A stretch of DNA of 44,454 nucleotides from Pontibacterium sp049599735 (GCA_049599735.1 JBMYOX010000022.1:1-44454); one strand, 5' to 3'; positions 26,030 to 34,410 are shown, counted from the stretch's first letter. Translations and numbers: made by a program. The notes: a model not told the origin generated them from the letters alone.

Positions 26030-26350
26030 AAACAACAACAATGTTTACTTAGAAACCTGCACTATCAATAAAAATAAAAACAGGTCGCATGTAGATAAGT
26101 ACCCCGCCTCGAATAAAAATAAAAATGAGGCTTGAACAGCTGGTCGTAACGCAGCAACCAGGGTTAAAAATAAATGCTTTTAGCAATAATAAAAACAAGC
26201 TAAAAACAGCCCGGCACCTGAGATACGATCAGCTTCTCATCCCTTCCTTTACTCACTCATCGGCAAATTTTAAAAACCTGTATACGCTGGCAGAACGCTG
26301 TTTTAAGTCTGCTCAAAATCCACACTTATCATGGATAAGCGACACTTTTA
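26029..26350 (+). ncRNA. crcZ: CrcZ-like Hfq/Crc decoy RNA (3' end uncertain)
   Basis: Lies between cbrB and pcnB, as crcZ does in Pseudomonas, behind a sigma-54 promoter. The first 180 bases contain five runs of the catabolite-activity pattern AAN: 26031-26041 (AACAACAACAA), 26067-26081, 26112-26126, 26165-26175 and 26185-26199. Three of these are loops of hairpins: ACCTG/CAGGT (26055-26085), GCCTC/GAGGC (26106-26131) and TTTTAGC/GCTAAAA (26178-26205). A fourth stem, CTGGT/ACCAG (26140-26161), lacks an A-rich loop. Known role of CrcZ: it binds Hfq (with Crc) and lifts catabolite repression. Sequence identity to Pseudomonas CrcZ was not tested. No clear terminator is seen; a weak stem at 26325-26339 followed by TTTT is one candidate end. 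Confidence 0.75.
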
Positions 26351-26480
26351 CTGATTTTTACCTGGTTTCAATTGTTTCAAAAATGCTTTTCGGCAACCGG
26401 ATAAAGCACAGTGCTTATACTGCGAACGCGTAAATGGTATGATGCGCCACTTTGGTTTCTGGGCAAATTTTCGGTGTACT

Positions 26481-27863
26481 ATGGGTAAAAGTCTGTTAAC
26501 ACGCATTAGTGCTTTATTTGGCAAAGGCCGGACTGAGAGCAGCCCGGCGGCTGAGTCACAGCAGCATCGCATTATCCCTGAAGCTGAGCACCATATTAAT
26601 CGACAGCATCTCGATGACAACGCCATGAAAGTTGTCTATCGCCTGATTGATGGTGGCTACGATGGTTATCTCGTTGGCGGCTGTATCCGTGACTTGCTTA
26701 CCGGCCAAAAACCCAAAGATTTTGATGTAGCCACCAGCGCCCACCCGGAAGAAGCCCATGAATTATTCCGGCGCTCCCGACTGATTGGGCGACGCTTTAA
26801 ACTATTGCATGTGCGCTTTGGCCGTGACCTGATTGAAGTTGCCACGTTTCGGGCCAGTCACAATACACACCCGACCAACACCGATGGCGAGCACGGTCGC
26901 CAGAATGCGTCTGGCATGATCACCCGCGACAACGTCTATGGCACGATTGAAGAAGACGCATTACGTCGCGACTTTACCGTCAACGCCCTTTATTACTGCG
27001 TCAAAGATCACAGCATCTATGATTTTGCTAACGGTTATCAGGACATCCAGGACCGCGTCCTGCGTATCATTGGTAATCCGGATGACCGTTACCGTGAAGA
27101 TCCGGTACGGATGCTGCGCGCTGCGCGCTTCGCAGGCAAACTCGGGTTCAGCATAGAGCCCTCAACAGCAGCACCCATTCCTGCCCTGGCACCTTTGTTA
27201 AAAGATATTGCCCCGGCCCGACTCTTTGATGAGTCATTAAAGCTACTGCAATCCGGTTATGCAGAAGCGGCCTATCGGCACATGCAGCAATTTGATCTCT
27301 TTGAGCCACTTTTCCCCCAGACGCAGGCCGCCTTAGAAAGCGAGCAGGGTGAGCTGGTCAGCACCCTGATATTAAATGCCTTACGCAATACCGACCGCCG
27401 CCTGGCCCAGCGTAAAAGTGTAACACCGGCCTTCCTTTACGCCGCGCTGCTCTGGTACCCGGTTCAGGCACTGATGCAAAAGCTGATTCAGGAAGATCAC
27501 ATGCCACCGTTACCGGCATTGCATGAGGCCGCTAATCAGGTGATTGGCAGGCAGGTTAAATCCACGGCTATTCCACGGCGCTTCTCAACGCCTATCCGTG
27601 AAATTTGGGAACTTCAGGTTCGCCTGCCCCGCCGAGAGGGCAACCGCGCCCAGCGCCTGCTTGAACAACCCCGCTTCCGGGCTGCTTATGATCTTCTGTT
27701 GTTACGCGAGAACAGCGGAGAAGATCTGGGCGGGCTAAGCCATTGGTGGACCGATTATCAGGCAGCCAATGCACAGACCCGACCTCAGATGGAAAGTGAT
27801 TTAGGCCCCAGGCCAAAACCCCGTCGTCGTCGACGTAAAAAACCCGGCAATTCCGGCGAGTGA
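26481..27863 (+). CDS. pcnB: Poly(A) polymerase I
   Basis: Adds 3' poly(A) tails that promote RNA decay. The nucleotidyltransferase domain has the GG motif LVGGCIRDL (64-72) and the metal-binding aspartates D80 and D82 in KPKDFDVAT. The RNA- and ATP-binding region follows (about 150-260, with REDPVRMLRAARFAGKL). The basic, disordered C-terminal tail (KPRRRRRKK) is typical. I chose ATG 26481, which gives 460 aa; two Met codons at 26439 and 26442 would add 14 residues of poor family likeness. The preceding 633 bases carry the CrcZ-like RNA, so read-through into pcnB is possible. FolK overlaps its stop. Confidence 0.93.
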   Translation: MGKSLLTRISALFGKGRTESSPAAESQQHRIIPEAEHHINRQHLDDNAMKVVYRLIDGGYDGYLVGGCIRDLLTGQKPKDFDVATSAHPEEAHELFRRSRLIGRRFKLLHVRFGRDLIEVATFRASHNTHPTNTDGEHGRQNASGMITRDNVYGTIEEDALRRDFTVNALYYCVKDHSIYDFANGYQDIQDRVLRIIGNPDDRYREDPVRMLRAARFAGKLGFSIEPSTAAPIPALAPLLKDIAPARLFDESLKLLQSGYAEAAYRHMQQFDLFEPLFPQTQAALESEQGELVSTLILNALRNTDRRLAQRKSVTPAFLYAALLWYPVQALMQKLIQEDHMPPLPALHEAANQVIGRQVKSTAIPRRFSTPIREIWELQVRLPRREGNRAQRLLEQPRFRAAYDLLLLRENSGEDLGGLSHWWTDYQAANAQTRPQMESDLGPRPKPRRRRRKKPGNSGE

Positions 27864-28360
27864 GCCCGGTGAATACAAGAGTACGTTGTTATATCGGCCT
27901 GGGCAGCAACCTGGACAACCCCCGTCAGCAGGTGATGGATGCTTTCAGAGAGCTCGCCCAACTCCCGGATACCGAACTGGTTATACACTCAAGCCTGTAC
28001 CGTTCTGATCCGGTGGGTCCTCAGGATCAACCCGATTTTATCAACGCCGTTGCCGCCCTGGACACCACCCTGGAAGCTCATTGTTTACTGAATCAGTTAC
28101 AACAACTGGAGCAACAGCACAGGCGTATCCGAGAACGCCACTGGGGCCCACGCACACTGGATCTGGACCTGTTGCTTTATGGCAATCAACAGATCAATAG
28201 CCAGCGCCTGACCGTTCCCCATGCTTATTTGCACGAGCGAGCCTTCGTACTCTGGCCACTAGCAGAGATCACACCCGAATTAATATTCCCTGATGGTACA
28301 AAACTACCTACGCTTTTAGCCGCATGCCCTATGGGAACCCTGGCACGGATACAGGTATAA
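27860..28360 (+). CDS. folK: 2-amino-4-hydroxy-6-hydroxymethyldihydropteridine pyrophosphokinase
   Basis: Transfers pyrophosphate from ATP to the pterin in folate synthesis. HPPK motifs are clear: GLGSNLDNPRQQ near the N-terminus, RSDPVGPQDQPDFINAV near 49-65 and the signature RHWGPRTLDLDLLLYG near 93-108. The length of 166 aa is normal. The start is GTG at 27860, overlapping the pcnB stop by four bases (GTGA). A second GTG at 27869 is a possible alternative. PanB follows after 37 bases; pcnB-folK-panB-panC is a conserved order. Confidence 0.95.
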   Translation: MSPVNTRVRCYIGLGSNLDNPRQQVMDAFRELAQLPDTELVIHSSLYRSDPVGPQDQPDFINAVAALDTTLEAHCLLNQLQQLEQQHRRIRERHWGPRTLDLDLLLYGNQQINSQRLTVPHAYLHERAFVLWPLAEITPELIFPDGTKLPTLLAACPMGTLARIQV

Positions 28361-28397
28361 TTCCCGCGAGACTAGATAACTGGACACCGAGTTTCTT

Positions 28398-29192
28398 ATG
28401 AGCAAGATCACTCTGCACACTTTAACAGCCCTGAAACAGGCCGGTGAAAAATTTACCGTTCTTACCGCTTATGATGCCTGTTTTGCTCACCTGATTAGTG
28501 AAGCCGGAAACGAGATGATCCTCGTTGGTGACTCACTGGGCATGGTTCTGCAGGGCAACGACAGTACCCTGCCGGTAAGCGTTGAAGAGATGGCCTACCA
28601 CACCGCCTGCGTAGCCCGGGGCAATCAGGGCAGCATGATTATGACTGACCTGCCTTTTATGAGTTACGCCACGCCTGAGCAGGCGATGGAGAGTGCTGCA
28701 ACACTGATGGCCGCAGGCGGTCAGATTGTTAAACTCGAAGGCGATGCCTGGCTGGCAGACACTGTTACTTTACTCTCTGAGCGGGGTGTTCCCGTCTGCG
28801 CACACCTGGGGCTGACACCTCAGGCGGTTAATAAGCTGGGCGGCTACCGGGTTCAGGGACGCGATAGTACCAGTGCCCAAAAAATGATCGAAGACGCAGT
28901 ACTGCTTGAGCAAGCAGGTGCATCCATGCTGCTGCTTGAATGTGTGCCTTCGCTGCTGGCCCGCGAGATTACCCAGGCGGTAGATATTCCGGTGATCGGT
29001 ATAGGTGCAGGCCCGGATACCGACGCACAAGTACTGGTGATGCACGACATGCTGGGACTCACGCCCGGCCGACTGCCTAAGTTTGTCAAAAATTTTATGG
29101 CGGATACCGACAACGTACAAGCTGCGTTTAAAGCCTACGCGGATGCCGTCAAAACAGGCAGTTTTCCAGGACCGGAACACGGGTTTGAATAA
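28398..29192 (+). CDS. panB: 3-methyl-2-oxobutanoate hydroxymethyltransferase
   Basis: First committed step of pantothenate synthesis: adds a hydroxymethyl group from methylene-THF to ketoisovalerate. TIM-barrel motifs are VLTAYDACFA near 20-30, LVGDSLGMV near 42-50, KLEGD (113-117), HLGLTPQ near 135-141 and GIGAGPDTDAQVLVMHDMLG near 196-215. The length of 264 aa is normal. PanC begins two bases after its stop. The pathway neighbour panD is not in this window. Confidence 0.97.
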   Translation: MSKITLHTLTALKQAGEKFTVLTAYDACFAHLISEAGNEMILVGDSLGMVLQGNDSTLPVSVEEMAYHTACVARGNQGSMIMTDLPFMSYATPEQAMESAATLMAAGGQIVKLEGDAWLADTVTLLSERGVPVCAHLGLTPQAVNKLGGYRVQGRDSTSAQKMIEDAVLLEQAGASMLLLECVPSLLAREITQAVDIPVIGIGAGPDTDAQVLVMHDMLGLTPGRLPKFVKNFMADTDNVQAAFKAYADAVKTGSFPGPEHGFE

Positions 29193-29194
29193 CC

Positions 29195-30043
29195 ATGAAA
29201 ACCATTCACAGTATTACAGATTTACAGAGCACCCTAAGACAGGCACGCGCTCAGGGTAAACGCATCAGCCTGGTGCCCACTATGGGTAACTTGCACGAAG
29301 GCCACTTACAACTGGTTCATCAGGCCAGAGCCTGTAGTGATCTGGTAGTCTCCAGTGTGTTTGTTAACCCGCTGCAGTTTGGCGCCGGTGAGGATCTGGA
29401 CAGCTACCCCCGCACCCTGGCATCTGATCAGGAAAAATTGCGTGGGGCGGGTTGTGATCTGCTGTTTGCACCCACTGATGAAGAAGTCTACCCCAACGGA
29501 CGCGATAATCAGACCGAAGTGGAAGTACCCGGTCTGTCAGATCTCTACTGCGGTGCCAGTCGTCCGGGACACTTCCGGGGGGTTGCGACGGTTGTCTGCA
29601 AGCTGTTTGGCATTGTTCAACCGGATGTAGCTATCTTCGGTGAAAAGGATTATCAACAACTAATGGTCATACAACGTATGACCGCAGACCTCTGTCTGCC
29701 GGTTGAGATTCAGGGTGCTCCTATCGTGCGTAACAGTGATGGCCTGGCCCTGAGTTCACGTAATGGCTATCTTTCAGAGGAACAACTGGCCCTTGCGCCT
29801 GTGCTCTGCCAGACTCTGCGTGACAGTGCCAAACAAATCAAAGCAGGGCGCCGGGATTATGCTCAGCTTGAAGAAGAAGCCCAGCGAACGCTGGAAGAGA
29901 CCGGCTTCAAACGTGATCTTTACCGTATCTGTAATGCACAAGATCTGACAACCGCCACTGAAGACAGCTCACAGCTTGTAATTCTGGCAGGTGCACACCT
30001 GGGCGCTGCCCGTCTGATCGACAATATTGAAATCGACCTTTAA
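29195..30043 (+). CDS. panC: Pantothenate synthetase
   Basis: ATP-dependent condensation of pantoate with beta-alanine. The adenylate-forming motifs are PTMGNLHEGHLQLV (HxGH type, near 29-42), VFVNPLQFG near 54-62, GEKDYQQL near 149-156 and SSRNGYL near 187-193. The length of 282 aa matches E. coli (283). It sits two bases after panB and ends at a strong terminator. In Pseudomonas a panD gene can follow; here the next gene is a thiolase. Confidence 0.97.
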   Translation: MKTIHSITDLQSTLRQARAQGKRISLVPTMGNLHEGHLQLVHQARACSDLVVSSVFVNPLQFGAGEDLDSYPRTLASDQEKLRGAGCDLLFAPTDEEVYPNGRDNQTEVEVPGLSDLYCGASRPGHFRGVATVVCKLFGIVQPDVAIFGEKDYQQLMVIQRMTADLCLPVEIQGAPIVRNSDGLALSSRNGYLSEEQLALAPVLCQTLRDSAKQIKAGRRDYAQLEEEAQRTLEETGFKRDLYRICNAQDLTTATEDSSQLVILAGAHLGAARLIDNIEIDL

Positions 30044-30367
30044 AGCAATTCAAACAGGCCCCGATACCGCGGGGCCTGTTTTATCCTTTGGTCGCCTAGC
30101 CTGCCCGCATAAGCCCTGTTAAATTTTCTGACCAGTCATTGTTGTGTCTGACCTGAAGCCGCCCAAATCGTCATCACTTGACAAAACAGGGCAGGCTCGC
30201 ACAGACTGTGGAACTTAAATGTTGCACTGCAACTAATAAAGAAGACCTAAGCGTTTACGGTGGGATCAGGGAAATGAACTTACAGTCCAACCGCCCTTGC
30301 AATAGAAGGGTCACTTCTCTGCCCTATCATCATCCATATCTTATTGATTCTATTACGAGGCAAAGCT
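30044..30367. other. 324-base gap between panC and the thiolase gene
   Basis: Begins with the panC terminator. A TTGACA hexamer lies at 30178-30183, but no good -10 follows at standard spacing. No credible gene is seen; a 65-codon frame here has no ribosome site or family likeness. GCCTGCC and CTGTT segments near 30092-30120 are echoed inverted at 30184-30196, but the match is broken. Confidence 0.5.
30053..30083 (+). terminator. Intrinsic terminator after panC
   Basis: AACAGGCCCCG and CGGGGCCTGTT form an 11-bp GC-rich stem with a six-base loop, followed by TTTT. It closes the pcnB-folK-panB-panC run. Confidence 0.9.
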
Positions 30368-31549
30368 ATGCGTGACGTTGTTATCGTTGCTGCCGGTCGT
30401 ACCGCTACCGGTGCGTTTAACGGTTCCCTGGCAAAAGTATCTGCATCCGACCTGGGTGCAACGGTTCTGAAATCCCTGATTGAAAAAACAGACCTGGATC
30501 CGGCACTGGTTGATGAAGTTATCCTGGGCCAGGTATTAACTGCCGGTTGTGGCCAGAACCCTGCCCGTCAGGCTGTGATCAATGCAGGCCTGCCAAAAGA
30601 AGTACCTGCCCTTACGATTAACAAGGTTTGTGGTTCCGGCCTGAAAGCTGTACAGATGGCCACTCAGGCTATTCGTTGTGGTGATGCCGATATCATTATC
30701 GCTGGTGGTCAGGAAAGCATGAGCCAGTCTCCTCATGTACTGCCAAACTCCCGTAACGGTGCACGTATGGGCGACTGGAAAATGGTCGATACCATGATCA
30801 AAGATGGCCTGTGGGATGCGTTTAACGATTACCATATGGGTATCACCACTGAGAACATCGTTGCAAAATACGGCTTCACCCGTGAAGAGCAGGATGCCTT
30901 TGCCTCTGCGTCCCAGAATAAAGCAGAAGTGGCAGTAACCTCCGGTCGCTTTAAAGATGAAATCATCCCGGTTGTTATTCCTCAGCGTAAAGGCGATCCG
31001 GTTGTCTTTGATACCGATGAACAGCCACGCTTTGGCTGCACGCCTGAAGCTCTGGGCAAACTGCGCCCGGCTTTTAAGAAAGATGGTTCTGTAACAGCGG
31101 GTAACGCATCCACCATCAATGATGGCGCCTCTGCGGTTATGCTTTGTTCTGCTGAGAAAGCCGCTGAGCTGGGTCTGCCAGTTCTGGCACGTATCAAAGC
31201 TTATGCCTCTTCAGGTGTTTGCCCAACCATTATGGGCACCGGTCCAATCACTGCGACCAACAAAACACTGGAAAAAGCAGGCTGGACAGTGGATGAGCTC
31301 GAGCTGGTTGAAGCTAACGAAGCCTTTGCCGCTCAGGCCATGTCTGTAAACAAAGACCTGGGCTGGAACACCGACATCGTTAACGTTAACGGTGGTGCAA
31401 TCGCACTGGGCCACCCAATCGGTGGTTCCGGTTGCCGCATTCTGGTGAGCCTGATCCACGAAATGAACAAACGTGATGCAAAGAAAGGCCTGGCCACACT
31501 GTGTATCGGTGGCGGCATGGGTACAGCACTGGCAATCGAGCGCGACTAA
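30368..31549 (+). CDS. Acetyl-CoA C-acetyltransferase (thiolase)
   Basis: Biosynthetic-type thiolase that condenses two acetyl-CoA to acetoacetyl-CoA or does the reverse. The nucleophile is C88 in NKVCGSGLKAV. The catalytic His is in ALGHPIGGSG near 346-355 and the second Cys in LCIGGGMG near 376-383. I chose ATG 30368 behind GAGG, giving 393 aa, the family norm; an in-frame TTG at 30344 is not needed. It is a single-gene unit between two strong terminators. Codons look highly biased to preferred ones, suggesting strong expression. PhaA (polyhydroxyalkanoate) and AtoB roles cannot be separated from sequence alone. Confidence 0.95.
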   Translation: MRDVVIVAAGRTATGAFNGSLAKVSASDLGATVLKSLIEKTDLDPALVDEVILGQVLTAGCGQNPARQAVINAGLPKEVPALTINKVCGSGLKAVQMATQAIRCGDADIIIAGGQESMSQSPHVLPNSRNGARMGDWKMVDTMIKDGLWDAFNDYHMGITTENIVAKYGFTREEQDAFASASQNKAEVAVTSGRFKDEIIPVVIPQRKGDPVVFDTDEQPRFGCTPEALGKLRPAFKKDGSVTAGNASTINDGASAVMLCSAEKAAELGLPVLARIKAYASSGVCPTIMGTGPITATNKTLEKAGWTVDELELVEANEAFAAQAMSVNKDLGWNTDIVNVNGGAIALGHPIGGSGCRILVSLIHEMNKRDAKKGLATLCIGGGMGTALAIERD

Positions 31550-31567
31550 GCTTAGTCACGCGCTAAC

Positions 31568-31602
31568 AAAAAACCGCAGTGGATAAGGCTGCGGTTTTTT
31601 TT
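31568..31602. terminator. Bidirectional terminator between thiolase and the QueD-like gene
   Basis: AACCGCAG/CTGCGGTT stem with A run before and eight T after. It fits termination of the thiolase gene on plus and of the QueD-like gene on minus. Confidence 0.9.
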
Positions 31603-31649
31603 GGCTTAAAACTTTCCAGGTACAAACTTTTCGGATAGATTGCGCCGGA

Positions 31650-32486
31650 TCAGGCCTCGGCTATCGCGCCTTTGCCCACCCCTTCAAACGCTTTCACCCT
31701 GACACGGCTTTCAGGCTGTTGTTTTTTAATCTCGTTCGCCAAATGCTGTGCAATCAGTTCAACGGTTGTTTCCGTATCAATCAGGTAACAAACTGCTGCC
31801 GGTAATTTCAGCTCAAAGGCCCCTTGTGGTGCTTGGTAGGCATAATGATGCACACCACCCTCGTTGCTCAGCAGATGAGCCTGCGTACCTATATAAATAT
31901 CCCTGAAGCGCTCCGCCCATTCGGCTTCCAGGGCTTCTGAACGCTGATCATCCAGGTAAACTTCTATTTTAGAGCGGTGTCCGTGGGCAATACGCTGACA
32001 GTTGCCGTCATGCTGCTGCAGGCCGTGGCTGTAATGATAAAAAGCGCCGTTAACAGACTCAGGTACAAAGCTGATACTCAGCCCCTGTACCTGCTCGGGA
32101 AACAATGCCAGCAGCTGCTCACGACACCAGTCGGCCAGCGTTTGCGGGGTAATCTCAGGCATATCAACTAAGGCGATCGCCTGCTCTGGTGAGCGGCAAT
32201 AAAAAGCGTTGCCATCCGGGTAGCACCAGTCAATCCGGGTATAAGCCTGCGCCTGCTGATAACTCAGCCGGGGCATACCCACAGGCACCACCAGAGCGTG
32301 ATCGATGTAAGTATCAAACCAGTGCTTAACGGCTTTTTTTACAATGCCAAAATCACAGATCATACCCTGTTCATTCAGGTCACCGTCCAGTACCAGCTGT
32401 ACCAGCCAGGACTCACCTAATAGTCCACGCTGAGGGTGCAGGTAAGAAAAATCCACATTGGTTAAGTTATCAACAAAGAGTTTCAC
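31650..32486 (-). CDS. Two-repeat 6-carboxytetrahydropterin synthase (QueD/PTPS) family protein
   Basis: A 278-aa protein built from two PTPS-like halves. The second half (about 135-278) has the zinc and cysteine signature of QueD: FYHYSHGL, then CQRIAHGHRSKIEVYL, and ends in RVRVKAFEGVGKGA like the VKET strand. The first half (1-110) lacks the HxH (GESW in its place) but keeps MICDFGIVK and IDHALVV, the catalytic Asp-His portion. So the active-site residues are split between halves. Family function is in queuosine or pterin synthesis; the substrate here is not shown. The start is GTG at 32486. It is divergent from rsuA. Confidence 0.75.
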   Translation of the reverse strand: MKLFVDNLTNVDFSYLHPQRGLLGESWLVQLVLDGDLNEQGMICDFGIVKKAVKHWFDTYIDHALVVPVGMPRLSYQQAQAYTRIDWCYPDGNAFYCRSPEQAIALVDMPEITPQTLADWCREQLLALFPEQVQGLSISFVPESVNGAFYHYSHGLQQHDGNCQRIAHGHRSKIEVYLDDQRSEALEAEWAERFRDIYIGTQAHLLSNEGGVHHYAYQAPQGAFELKLPAAVCYLIDTETTVELIAQHLANEIKKQQPESRVRVKAFEGVGKGAIAEA

Positions 32487-32551
32487 GGCATTTCCAGGGC
32501 TATATTTTCAGGATGCTATAGTAGCGCAATCAAGACGCAGTTTCATTCAGG

Positions 32552-32557
32552 TATAAT
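32552..32557 (+). promoter_or_regulatory. Possible -10 hexamer for rsuA
   Basis: A perfect TATAAT, 45 bases before the rsuA start in the 116-base divergent gap. The -35 region at standard distance is poor, so this is tentative. Confidence 0.35.
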
Positions 32558-32602
32558 AGGGGCTTTCATACGCTATTTCGCTCTTATTAATCCTGGATCA
32601 AC

Positions 32603-33292
32603 ATGCGTCTCGATAAATACCTGGCACAGAGTTCTGGCTTCTCCCGTAAAGAGGTACGCAAAATGATGCGTGCCGGTGAAGTAAGTCTCAATGGTGACGT
32701 GGTCAAAGACCCCGCCTTACATATTTCTGAAGAAGACCTGATCTGCCTGGACGGCATGCCACTGGATCCGCCGGGTGAGCGTTATCTGATGCTTTATAAA
32801 CCCGAAGGCTGTGTATGCTCCAATGATGACAGCACTCACCCTACGGTATTAAGCCTGATTGATCTGCCCCGTGCAGATGAACTCTTTATCTGCGGACGGC
32901 TGGATGTGGATACCACCGGTCTGGTGTTAGTCACCAGTGATGGTCAGTGGGCACACCGCGCAACCTCCCCCCGCCACAAAACCGGAAAGATTTATCAGGT
33001 TGAAACCGCCGACCCGATTCCGGATGACGCGGCAGAGAAATTTGAAGAAGGACTGATGCTAACCAGCGAAGTCTTCCGTACCAAACCCGCCATACTTGAA
33101 AAACTCACAGACCATAGCGCCCGTGTCACCCTGACCGAAGGCCGTTACCACCAGGTAAAACGTATGTTTGCCGCCCTGGGTAACCGGGTTGTCAGCCTGC
33201 ACAGAGAATGTATCGGTGACATTACGCTGGACCCTGATCTGGAGTTGGGCGAATACCGTGAACTCACTCAAAAGGAAATTGAGAGCATCTGA
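32603..33292 (+). CDS. rsuA: 16S rRNA pseudouridine(516) synthase
   Basis: Makes pseudouridine 516 in 16S rRNA. An N-terminal S4 domain (1-55, MRLDKYLAQSSGFSRKEV) is followed by the synthase domain with YLMLYKPEGCVCS near 61-73 and the catalytic D101 in GRLDVDTTG. GRYHQVKRMFAALG near 180-193 is the late family motif. The length of 229 aa matches RsuA rather than the larger RluB/E/F. The stop overlaps the next methyltransferase start (TGATG), joining two small-subunit rRNA modification genes. Confidence 0.95.
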   Translation: MRLDKYLAQSSGFSRKEVRKMMRAGEVSLNGDVVKDPALHISEEDLICLDGMPLDPPGERYLMLYKPEGCVCSNDDSTHPTVLSLIDLPRADELFICGRLDVDTTGLVLVTSDGQWAHRATSPRHKTGKIYQVETADPIPDDAAEKFEEGLMLTSEVFRTKPAILEKLTDHSARVTLTEGRYHQVKRMFAALGNRVVSLHRECIGDITLDPDLELGEYRELTQKEIESI

Positions 33293-34335
33293 TGACTAAC
33301 ACTGCCTTTAATCTGCTACAGCCTTATCTGCAACGTGCTGCAGGCAAATGTCTCTGGATCGCCGATGAAAACCTGCTTAACCGTCAGAGCAGCCCTAACG
33401 AGGCGATTACAGTCATTGTGAATCGCCAGGATCTCTATGAGCAGCTAAAACAGCAGCACTGGAATGCCCGGTTCAGCGATTTTGATTTTCATGGTTTTGA
33501 AGACCAGAGTGTTGATCAGGTTTTTTACCGGGTCTCTAAAGAAAAGCCCGTGGTTCATCATGTCATTAACGAAGCCTTCCGGATTCTGAAAACCGGCGGT
33601 CAGCTGGTGTTATCCGGTGATAAAGGCGAAGGCATTAAGTCTTATATCGACAAGGCAAAAAAACTCTTCGCAGGGCAATGCCAGGCCAATAAGGCTGAAG
33701 CCGATACCTGGCTGGCAGAGCTCACACGCCCGGATGAAGCAGGCAGCAAATGTCTGGATGACAAAGACTATCGAAAATTGAGGCCTGAAGTGGCCGACGA
33801 ACACTTTGAGTACTGGAGTAAACCCGGTGTCTATGGCTGGAATAAAATCGATAAAGGCAGTGCCTATCTGATAGAGCACCTGGATCAGTTTCTGATGGTC
33901 ATGCCAGAGCCGCCAAAACAGATGCTGGATTTGGGCTGTGGTTATGGTTACCTGTCACTGAATGCCAGTGAAATGGATATTCCGGTTACCGCCACCGATA
34001 ACAATGCAGCAGCGATTGCCGCTTGTGAACGCAACTTCGCCCGTTATCCCATTAACGGACAGGTTATCACCGCCGACTGCGCCCGGGGTATCACTCAAAA
34101 ATTTGACCTGATTCTCTGCAACCCGCCTTTTCATGCCGGTTTTGATGTGGAAACAGACCTGACTGATCGCTTTCTGAAAGCCGCCCATGACAGGCTGAGC
34201 GATAAAGGCATTGCCTGCTTTGTAACCAATTTGCATATACCGCTGGAGCGAAAGGCCCAGGGCTTATTTCGACAAGTGGAAATTATTGCATCAAACGGAA
34301 ACTTCAAACTGACACGTTTAAGCCACGGGTTGTAA
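33292..34335 (+). CDS. rsmC: Class I rRNA guanine-N2 methyltransferase, RsmC/RlmG-like
   Basis: SAM-dependent methyltransferase of 347 aa with the duplicated layout of RsmC/RlmG: a degenerate N-terminal half (about 1-165) and an active C-terminal half. The SAM motif is LDLGCGYGYLS near 206-216 and the catalytic NPPFHAGF near 275-282 marks N2-guanine methylation. It is coupled to rsuA by one-base overlap. RsmC (G1207 of 16S) is favoured over RlmG by the 16S-linked neighbour and length, but the two are hard to tell apart. Confidence 0.8.
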   Translation: MTNTAFNLLQPYLQRAAGKCLWIADENLLNRQSSPNEAITVIVNRQDLYEQLKQQHWNARFSDFDFHGFEDQSVDQVFYRVSKEKPVVHHVINEAFRILKTGGQLVLSGDKGEGIKSYIDKAKKLFAGQCQANKAEADTWLAELTRPDEAGSKCLDDKDYRKLRPEVADEHFEYWSKPGVYGWNKIDKGSAYLIEHLDQFLMVMPEPPKQMLDLGCGYGYLSLNASEMDIPVTATDNNAAAIAACERNFARYPINGQVITADCARGITQKFDLILCNPPFHAGFDVETDLTDRFLKAAHDRLSDKGIACFVTNLHIPLERKAQGLFRQVEIIASNGNFKLTRLSHGL

Positions 34336-34394
34336 TAAACATGGCCTTTTTAAACACAGCGATAAATGTTACCTTGTAACCCCAAATTTAGCAG

Positions 34395-34410
34395 TCAAAC
34401 AATTGTTTGA
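34395..34410. promoter_or_regulatory. 16-bp palindrome upstream of the zinc-ribbon gene
   Basis: TCAAACAATTGTTTGA is perfectly symmetric, and a third half TCAAACAAT recurs at 34418-34426. It lies 70 bases before a small gene and looks like an operator. The regulator is unknown. Confidence 0.5.

Noticed and set aside
26125..26433. 102-codon frame between cbrB and pcnB
   Set aside because: It begins within the A-rich hairpin region, lacks a ribosome site and family likeness, and overlaps the predicted small RNA.
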